A DNA stretch of 64,000 nucleotides, from assembly GCA_951804985.1 (NCBI GenBank), contig OX638131.1:107687363-107751362 (forward strand), read 5' to 3'. Positions 56,561 to 64,000 of the stretch are shown here, piece by piece. The translations under genes and the position numbers were made by a program. The stretch comes from Dryomyza anilis. Lineage: Eukaryota > Arthropoda > Insecta > Diptera > Dryomyzidae. Below the pieces are notes generated by a model. It was not told the DNA's origin, did not search any database, and saw only the letters and a list, made by a program, of their open reading frames with translations. Every line of letters starts with the position of its first letter. Position 1 is the first letter of the stretch.

Positions 56561-57568
56561 GTAAAAATTCGCAAATTGTTCTTTAATCAATTAATACTAT
56601 TAAAAGATTTAATTTATATTAGTATAATTACTTAAGAAATAATTAAAAAATATTTTTTAATTATTTTTTATGGTTTTGGTATTTGCATTTTTTATATTGT
56701 ATTCTCATTTTTGCAGTTGTTAATGCTTTAGGTTTGTATTTTTGCAATAACTTTTGGTATTTCTTTTGAATTTGATAATGTTTTCGCTTTTGATTTGTTC
56801 TTTTTCTTTTGACATAATTTGGATTTAATTATGGTGTTGTTTAAAAAATGTATATTGCATGGGAGAAGACACGACTGCTGTCCTTTAAAAGCCTATGTTA
56901 CCTCTGAATACCATAGTATCATTGCGTATACATTTAAGTCAAATCGATTCGGCTGATTAGTCGTGACGCTCGAACCAATAGTCAGAAAGACAAAGGTAAT
57001 TTCAGTTATATACGAAATAAAATAAAATGGCACAGCAGTTCTGAAAAATCTAGGCCGATCTCTTTCCAACCAATTATGCTGAACATGTTTAATTTATACT
57101 CAAATGGTAGGACCTACAGTTGAAAGCAATATTGGTCAAAAATATCACAGTCCTGAACTTCAACTTACTTGGAAATTATTAAAATTATACATCTGACAAA
57201 CATCTTTAAAATATGAAACAAATACCACAATTAAATGTGACTAAAATCGGATTAATTGCAAATGCGTTTACATGTATTAAATATTATGCAAATCTTAAAA
57301 CACTTGAAGAATACTTGGAAAAGGTACTCCATTATAATTCGCTAAGTAACTTTTATTTAATTAAAATTAAAGCAGTTTTCTGGTTGTACTTCGTCTTTGT
57401 AAAGCCTTTCCCGCCAAAATTGTACAATGCCGTGAGTTTTTGTCGCTCGAACTATAATAGTGTAGGCACATTTAAAGCTATTAAGTGCGAATAATGAAAT
57501 AAGTTTTTAAATCGCCTAAACTAGTAGTTTTTCTAAAAATATACCTCGAGTCTTTTCTTGTTTGCAGT
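56561..57568. other. Noncoding DNA with one unremarkable ORF
   Basis: An ATG frame at 57213-57494 gives 93 residues, starting MKQIPQLNVTKIGLIANAFT. It lacks any known motif, promoter or polyadenylation support and is probably a chance frame. Confidence 0.3.
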
Positions 57569-57840
57569 GAGTATATTGTAGTTCGATTGGTTAGTACGTT
57601 GGACTACGAGCGAAAAGTCCCGGGTTCGACATCAGCTACTTTCAATATATTTTTCAAAGAAAACATTTTTCTATACCGCGGTACCTCTCGCCAGACAATA
57701 TCAAACATCTGAAATAAAACCCCCCATGAATAAACTTTTTACCACGCCGTTCCGATTCGGCGTTAAACAGTAGGTTCCTTCACTATGATTACGGAGTAAA
57801 GTCTTCAAGACTAGCGCCAAACTATTATATATTGTAAATA
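57569..57840 (+). mobile_element. tRNA-derived SINE, copy 2
   Basis: The tRNA-like head has GTTCGATTGGTTAGTACGTT and a B-box-like GGGTTCGACATC. The shared body follows: AACATTTTTCTATACCGCGG, ACCTCTCGCCAG, CCGTTCCGATTCGGCGTTAA, CAGTAGGTTCCTTCACTATG and a 3' end CGCCAAACTATTATA. Confidence 0.75.
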
Positions 57841-58865
57841 AAACAATTTTTTTTAGACGTACATCTTGTCTTTTTTAAAATATAACAAGAGTTTTGTTGA
57901 TGGAAAATACTTCTGGTATATTTACAAGGCATAAATTTAAAATTAAAGTCGGTGTTTCATATTTTTGATTTTAATAAACCTCTTAATAGAACTAATCACG
58001 ACATGGAAATTATAGAATAGAAACTGAAAATTAGATTGACTTAAAAATAATATATCTTAATAAAAATAAGTTATAAATCCATCTTTTTATGATAAACCAA
58101 AATGATGAATTGTAAATATTCCAAATAATGTTTGTAAAAATATATGGGAATTGACAGTAATAAAGTTGTATAGTTTCATAGTCGAATTGGAAATTTAAAG
58201 TATTCAAAGCTTATTATATAATAGTTATCCAAAAATGTTAATAAAATGTAGTAAATAATACGGTTTTCTTTTTGTAAAGAATATTCAGTAATTTTAATAT
58301 TTTTAGTTTTATAATATTAGCCTTGTTAAAGAAACATGATTACATAAATCGAACCAATATTTAGTATGGTTAAACAACACAAATTTAGCATATTCGAAAT
58401 TTTCGATTCGGCATAACAACATAAGTCGAAATATGTTGCTCATTTTATTTTTTTGCTTTGTGTAATAACAACATAACAAGACTTATGCACATGAAATATC
58501 AATATTTCAATTTGGAACAACAACATTTAATACTAATTTCGCTATAAGTATTAGAATGATAAACAATTTATAAAACTAGTATTTTTTAAAAAATATACTA
58601 CTAATATGTGAGATATTTGCGCTGGTAAACCTTAAAAATCTGAATACAATTTTATGCTATAATTAGTTAAACCTTTAAAATGCTCTCCTGAAAAGTAGTA
58701 AAAAATGACTTATGTCGTTATTGCTTGAGACCACAGATTTATGGAATAGAATTTTCTGTTCAGATATTTAGATTGACATATTTAAGATACCAAATCCATC
58801 GTTAATTCAAAGAATTGAGCATTTTGAATTTTTCGGTCGTGGTTGACGTTTTACTGGAAATGACC
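57841..58865. other. AT-rich noncoding DNA
   Basis: No gene. From 58410 a few CATAACAACATAAGTCGAAA words echo the 56-kb repeat. Confidence 0.4.
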
Positions 58866-58869
58866 ATAT

Positions 58870-60042
58870 GGGCCATTCCACACCAAATTGACCAACGGTT
58901 GGAACTCACCTTCATCGATTTGAATGAAATTTGTGCAACTGATAAAGGGTATCAAGATATGCATTGATCAATTTTTTCTTTTTGACGCCCACTAATTTAG
59001 AGATACAGTGGTTCAAATTTACAAAAAATGGGCCAAAAATCTCTTTTATATGGTTGTTCACATTTCAATATCTCCTAAAGTTGAAATGGCTTGTTGTAAA
59101 GCTAATAGAACAAGCTTTTATACCAATTAAGTTGTAACTTCTAAACTTGAACATGTGGCCCGTGGTAATAACCCATGCACTTCAAAATTGATGACCTTTA
59201 AAATTCTGAAAAAAATCACATATTTTGCTTGTATTAATGTATATGTGCATGTCAAATTTAAAGATGGTATTTTGATCGTATCGCATTTTAAAAATTAATT
59301 TTCTAAATTTTTACATATTTTTTGTAATCTAAAATTTTTTTTTCAAAAGTAAAATTTGCAATAATTTTTTAATGTATTTGTAACTCTGAATTCGAAAATA
59401 GCGTCAGTTTCGCCAAATTGTCTCTAGTTTTTGAGATATATACCATTTTTCGAAAATCGTAAAAACTATATCCTAAAATCAATATCTCAAAAACTAGAGT
59501 CAATATGATAAAACTGACGCCATTTTAGAAATCAGAGTTAGAAATAGATTCAAGAATTATTGCAACTTTTACTGTCGAAAAAAAAAATTTTTTTTTTTCA
59601 ATACAAAAAATAAATAAAAATTTAGAAAATTATTTTTTAAAATATGATGCCATCAAAATACCATCTTTAAATTTGGCATGAGCATTTATATTAAATCAAC
59701 CAAATTACACGATTTTTTCAGAATTTTAAAAAGGCTCCATTTTAAGGACATCTATTTTGAACTGCAAGGATAATGACCACGGGCCACATGTTCACGTTTA
59801 GAAGTTACAACTTATTTTTTCTAAAAGCTCGTTCTAATATGAACCACCATACAAAAGTGATTTTCGGCCCATTTTTTGTAACTTTGAGCCACTGTATCTC
59901 TGGAAGTAGTAAACGAAAAAATAAAAAAATTGGTCAGTACATATCTATGTACACTTTATCAGTTGCCTAAATTTTATTGAAATCGAAAAGGTAAAATCTC
60001 AAATTTGACTTTTTTTTTTGTCGATTTAGTGTGGAATGGCCC
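58870..60042. mobile_element. 1.17-kb palindromic element (GGGCCATTCCACACCAAAT ends)
   Basis: The left end GGGCCATTCCACACCAAATT and right end TTAGTGTGGAATGGCCC are inverted. The arms pair along most of their length: GCAACTGATAAAGGGTATC with its inverse near 59955, GAGATACAGTGG with CCACTGTATCTC, AAAGATGGTATTTTGAT with ATCAAAATACCATCTTT. Similarity in the centre (AAACTAGAGTCAATATGA) also faces both ways. The flanks read ATAT on each side, a possible 4-bp duplication. No transposase. A relic half-copy is at 40136-40480. Confidence 0.8.
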
Positions 60043-60099
60043 ATATAAGTAATCTAAATTAGTAGTTTCATTGAGTTTCTTTTAGTTTTTAGTAGTATT

Positions 60100-60255
60100 G
60101 ATTTCAACAGACAGACGGACATCATTAAATCGACTCAAGAGTTCATACTGATCAAGAATATATAAACTTGTCCATACCGGATATGCTTGCTTCTAGGTGT
60201 TACAAAAGCCATACCAAACTGAATATACCCTTTCACTCTTAGTGTAAGGTATAAA
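60100..60255 (-). mobile_element. mini-me-like repeat, short copy in reverse orientation
   Basis: CAGACAGACGGACATCATTA, AATCGACTCAAGAG, ACTGATCAAGAATATATAAA and TACCCTTTCACTCTTAGTGT are the reverse complement of the 26832-27450 copy. Confidence 0.65.
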
Positions 60256-60513
60256 AAGACATATATTTGCAAAATATTCAAAAATTTTTAAAAATATGCA
60301 CACTTCCAATATGCACTTAAGACAATAAAACAAGACTACATACCAACTTTTTAATTATTGCTTTAAGACTTGTGTTGCCCGGTATATATGCCAACAAAAA
60401 AACAACAGTATCTAAATTTTATTTTTCAAAAAAATAAAGTTTTCACTATTATACTAAATCAAAAATGTTACGTTGATGACTTCTTGTTCGATATTATTTA
60501 TATTTTTAATATA

Positions 60514-60810
60514 GCTGCGGTAGCTCAGTGGCTAGTGCGTTGGACTGCGAGCCGAAAGGTACCTAGTTTAAGCCAAGACTGCGGCCAACAACATCTTTTC
60601 ATAGAAACATTTTTCTATACCACGCTACCTCTCGGCAGTAAATGGCAAACCTACGAGAGTAAAACATTGCCCGCCGTTCGGATTCGGCAATAAAATGTAG
60701 GTCCCACCACTTTGAGTACAAATATAACATGCACAGCTCAAAATAGTGAGAGAGCTCGGCCTAAGTTCTTATAGGACTGTAGTTCCAAACTATTATTATT
60801 ATAATATATC
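60514..60810 (+). mobile_element. tRNA-derived SINE, copy 3
   Basis: Head GCTGCGGTAGCTCAGTGGCT (perfect A-box TAGCTCAGTGG), then GTGCGTTGGACTGCGAGCC; the B-box is mutated (AGTTTAAGCC). The body CATCTTTTCATAGAAACATT, GGCAGTAAATGGCAAACC, GTTCGGATTCGGCAATAAA, AGAGAGCTCGGCCTAAG and a TTATTATTATAATA tail match copy 4. A 20-bp piece (GAAAAGCTCTCACCAG) present in copy 4 is missing. Confidence 0.85.
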
Positions 60811-61350
60811 TTTTAAACTTTCAGAGCCGTTTTCACCATCTTCGATTAAGCACTAACTGCCACTTTAACTCAGAGTTACCAATATATGGAATTGAAACAC
60901 TTAACTGGACAATGTGAAAACGGCCCTAAAGGTTATAAATACCTTGTTTTTTACTTTTTAAAATTTTAGACCTTTTCCATTTAAAATAATTAATATCAGA
61001 TTAGACGTTTCTGACACATTTATCATACATAAACCGATTTTCATAATCATACCTTCAAATTTAAAAAAATCCTAGATGCCCTACATTTTCGTTAGTATAT
61101 TAAAGAATTGATATATTTTTCCAAATCTCATTTTGCCAATCAAATTTTGTAACTGCTAAAAGTCTTTAAGTCTAAATAAATGAGAAGCTTATTTCAAAAG
61201 AGCAAAAAAAATAATTTGAAGTGCATTTATCTGTCGTTGAAAGACTAGTCTGTAAAAATGTTGTTAATTTTTAGTATTTTTTTTTATTTTATAAGCATTT
61301 AGATTTTAATGATAAAAAATAAAATTATTTATAATTAAACAGAGCATACA
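60811..61350. other. AT-rich noncoding DNA, no gene seen
   Basis: Unique sequence between two SINE copies; no supported feature. Confidence 0.4.
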
Positions 61351-61670
61351 GCCGCGGTAGCTCAGTGGTTAGTGCGTTGGACTGCGAGCCGAAAGGTCCC
61401 CGGTTCAAGCCTGGACTGGGGCTAACAACATCTTTTCATAGAAACATTTTTTCTATACCGCGCTACCTCTCGTCAGTAAATGGCAAACCTACGAGAGTAA
61501 AAAATTGCCTATGAAAAGCTCTCACCAGCCGTTCGGATTCGGCAATAAACTGTAGGTCCCACCACTTTGAGTACAAATATAACACGCACAGCTCAAAATG
61601 GTGAGAGAGCTCGGCCTAAGTTCTTATAGAGCTGTAGTGCCAAACTATTATTATATTATTATTATACACC
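61351..61670 (+). mobile_element. tRNA-derived SINE, copy 4, best preserved
   Basis: Both internal promoter boxes are intact: A-box TAGCTCAGTGG (61358) and B-box GGTTCAAGCC (61402). A ~230-bp body and a TTATTATATTATTATTA 3' tail follow. A folded tRNA is not convincing, because the anticodon stem is mismatched, so this is a tRNA-derived retroelement and not a tRNA gene. It is copied by partner LINE machinery in known SINE families; that partner is not in the window. Confidence 0.9.
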
Positions 61671-62700
61671 ACACTAACTATAAAATTTATTAACTTTTTT
61701 TAAACAGTAGATCCTAGTTTAGATTTAAATACCTTAAAAACGTATAGAAATATTAGAATTCATACAACAAGAAAAATCCCAAAAGAGGAGTTGGAAAAAT
61801 TAAAAAGTGTGTTGTACCAACTAATTTAATTCGGTTAAGTCAAGTGGTTTACAAATTTGCTGACGGAACTGCCATATTAGCCTATACTCTTGAAAAATTA
61901 GTCTATACACACTCCTAATGGTGCTAAATCTGTACTAAATTGTTTTTAAACTGTTCGAAATTGGTTGCAGTAGAAACTACAACTCTTTTCATTTGACAAT
62001 AACAACCGACTAAGCGGTTGAGAGAACCGAATAAGTTGGTTGGGCAAAAAGTTGGTTGGCGCAACAAATCTCTATTCGGTGTGTAAATATTTTCAATTTA
62101 TTCTTGACAATTAGAAGATAAATTGTTAATAAAGTTTTTTGAAAAGTTACTTTTCAAAAGTTTTATATGTTTGTTTATAAAAACAGGCTGAAAAGTGCCC
62201 AAAAATTCAATTAAACTTTTCTTAAAAAGGCTACACAATATGCAGTCAAAATCAATAGCTATAAATTATACTAAATTGATGTACTGATTTTTTAGAAATA
62301 AATTGAAATAAATTCATTACATTTTATAGTAATGAATTTTAAAATAATAAAATATTTTTTATTTATTTTTTTTGTTCTCTTTTTAATTAAATATGTTTTA
62401 AAATTATTTTTTTTTTCATATTTTCAGTATTTGGAAAAACTGTTTTGGAAACTATTGAAACAATGAAACTGGACGCAGTTATTATGTAAAAAAAAAACAT
62501 AAAAAATGTATAATAAAAACGAAATTTTGTGAAATTATTATAAAAAGAAAAACTTTTGCAATAAAAAGCAAAATAAAAGCATTAAAAAGTGTTGAAATTT
62601 TGAAATTATAATAAATTGCAATGATTAAAAAATAAACTAAAAATACTAAAGTAAAAATTAAAAAAAAAATATTAAATAAACAACTTGAAAAGGTGTAAGA
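61671..62700. other. AT-rich noncoding DNA
   Basis: No supported gene. The long minus-strand Phe-rich frames from 62482 are artefacts of A-rich plus-strand sequence. Confidence 0.4.
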
Positions 62701-62704
62701 AAAA

Positions 62705-63571
62705 CAAAATCCCATTAATAAACGTAAACCGGAAGTGAAAAAGACAAATTAACAAAAGTGCGCCTCAGCAAGGAAGTCGTTAAAAAAGGCAAACCAACAA
62801 AACACAACAACAACAAAAAAATAAATAAAAATACAACAGTTTTGCTGAGTATAAAATTTGCACGTACAAAACTACGACACGACTTCCGGCTACATCCGGT
62901 GTCCAAATGTGCACAGACACGCATACAAATTGGTGGTGGTTGTGTGGCGAAGTGTGTGAGAAATGATAAAATAATAAAATAATAAAAAAAAAACACATAA
63001 AATAAATATAAAAAAATATATATAAAATATGAAAAAAATAGAAAATAGTAAAACATGAATAAATAAATTTTAAAATACAAAAAATGTAAAAATATTTGAG
63101 AATTGTAATAAATCGAAATCCTTAAAAATTATTTACTTAAAAATATCTATAAAACTAAAATTATGTGAAATATATAAATTATTAAAATATAAAACTAAAA
63201 AAACACATTTAATTTAAATAAAGTGATGAAATTTGCAGAAAACTTAAAAATTTGAATTAAAATAAATTTTTAAAATTAAAAAAAATTATGCAAAATAAAT
63301 TAACAAATAAATAAATAAATTTATCATATAAGACAATGCTTCAAATGCAGCTCTAACACAATACATTGTCCACATCCTGCAATCGTGTCATTATATTTGC
63401 CATCCGCCGGAAGTGCTCAAACGCGTTCGTGTGCGTCGTATGTTGATCGTCGTTACCGTGTGTGTGCTCCGTTTGCCATTCAAAATTAATGCAAATCTCG
63501 TGCGCAACAATAAAACAAATTAATCTGTTAACTCGCACGATTGCCATTCAATAGAAATCATTGTCATTGTC
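62705..63571 (+). promoter_or_regulatory. Promoter-proximal region with ETS-type GGAAGT motifs
   Basis: CCGGAAGT at 62729, ACTTCCGG at 62882 and CCGGAAGTG at 63407 lie upstream of the probable transcription start. The 62760-62980 stretch has leader-like composition and a GAGTATAAAATTTGC TATA-like word near 62850. No CDS is supported. Confidence 0.4.
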
Positions 63572-63920
63572 AGTGCGGTGCGTGCAGCAACAGTTGCAGC
63601 AATTTGCCAAGTGCTTTGTATGTGAGTGTGTTAGTGCGTGTTAGTGTATGTGTGTTTGTGTATTTGTAAAGGTGCAAAAGTTTTGAAAATATTCGTGCAA
63701 AAAAAAAACGGCCTCTTCCTTGGTATTCGCATTCAGCGTTGCTTCGTCAGGCGGAAGTTTATTTGACGGAAATTCCGTTTAGACGGAAACGGAAGTGAAC
63801 GCACATTCGCGCGTCGGAAGTGCCGTTGCAGTTGCCCGAGCAGCAGCAGCAACAGCATAAAAAAACAGCAAAACAGCGCATCGCCCTCTACTCAGCATAC
63901 GTTTCAACGTTACGTGCAAA
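63572..63920 (+). other. Probable 5' UTR exon of a gene continuing beyond the window
   Basis: The likely start is TCAGTGCGG at 63570, and the exon ends at a strong donor, AAAGTAAGTGTT, at 63921. GC content is high relative to the window. The exon contains CAGCAGCAGCAACAGCA and GGAAGT motifs at 63751, 63791 and 63816. ATG codons inside lead only to short upstream frames (for example ATGTGA at 63619), so the coding start should lie in a later exon to the right. The gene's identity cannot be told. Confidence 0.5.
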
Positions 63921-64000
63921 GTAAGTGTTACAAAGTTTTATTTTATAATTATTTTAAAATGTTATTAAAGGTAAAATAGTTTAATTAATTAAGCAATGGT

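Noticed and set aside
57213..57494. 93-codon ATG frame as a gene
   Set aside because: No motif, signal peptide, promoter or paralogue; the length is compatible with chance in AT-rich DNA.
60514..61430. tRNA genes
   Set aside because: A and B boxes are present, but the anticodon stem does not pair and a shared ~230-bp body follows, so they are SINE copies.
62482..63080. Minus-strand hydrophobic frames upstream of the right-hand promoter
   Set aside because: Artefacts of A-rich plus-strand leader sequence; three frames overlap.

Overview
The window is AT-rich, gene-poor nuclear DNA of an animal, most likely a higher fly (Brachycera, possibly a calyptrate). Supporting signs are Drosophila-type core promoters (TATAAAAG followed about 30 bp later by TCAGT), a CAAAATG start context, GTAAGT splice donors, opa-type CAG runs, and dispersed repeats of the dipteran mini-me type (a TTGATCA core followed by GTCC/GTCT runs). 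The species call is inference. There is no bacterial operon structure, CRISPR array or intact transposase. Most open frames longer than 60 codons are chance frames in A/T-only repeats.

Layout. 0-17 kb: satellite-rich DNA. It holds a ~172-bp tandem repeat, two arrays of one 19-bp unit in opposite orientation flanking a probable first coding exon (6.7-7.0 kb), smaller arrays, fold-back MITEs, and a 17-bp TATCGACATT array invaded by GGGTGTGTGCGA-ended MITEs. 17.9-22.3 kb: a 4.4-kb Foldback-like element made of inverted 173-bp tandem repeats, with a 9-bp target-site duplication. 22-37 kb: intergenic or intronic DNA with repeats, a possible two-exon small gene at 31.3-31.7 kb, and a degenerate tandem repeat at 34.8-36.6 kb. 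37.8-51 kb: the most gene-like region, described below. 51-62 kb: degenerate minisatellites, a possible promoter near 52.6 kb, a 1.17-kb palindrome, and four copies of a tRNA-derived SINE. 62.7-64 kb: a promoter-like region with six GGAAGT motifs and a probable 5' UTR exon ending in GTAAGT, so a larger gene probably continues to the right.

The main discovery candidate lies at 38.3-49.2 kb. It is a cluster of six related genes for short secreted peptides: four on the minus strand (one broken by a nonsense codon) and two on the plus strand. Minus-strand members have a signal peptide, an acidic propeptide, an R-x-K-R processing site and a 29-47-residue mature peptide starting [ED]-[QE]-[ST]-Y. 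Plus-strand members carry the same EQSY...VRD...G.IT core with a Gly/Ala-rich hydrophobic tail. They sit in divergent pairs around about 0.5 kb of shared upstream DNA, which repeatedly contains NF-kappaB-like (GGAATTTTCC, GGAATTTCC, GGGTATTTCC) and GATA-like (CTTATCAC) motifs. The whole block has been duplicated several times. The design resembles immune-induced effector peptide genes, but I do not recognise the family, and an immune role is inference.
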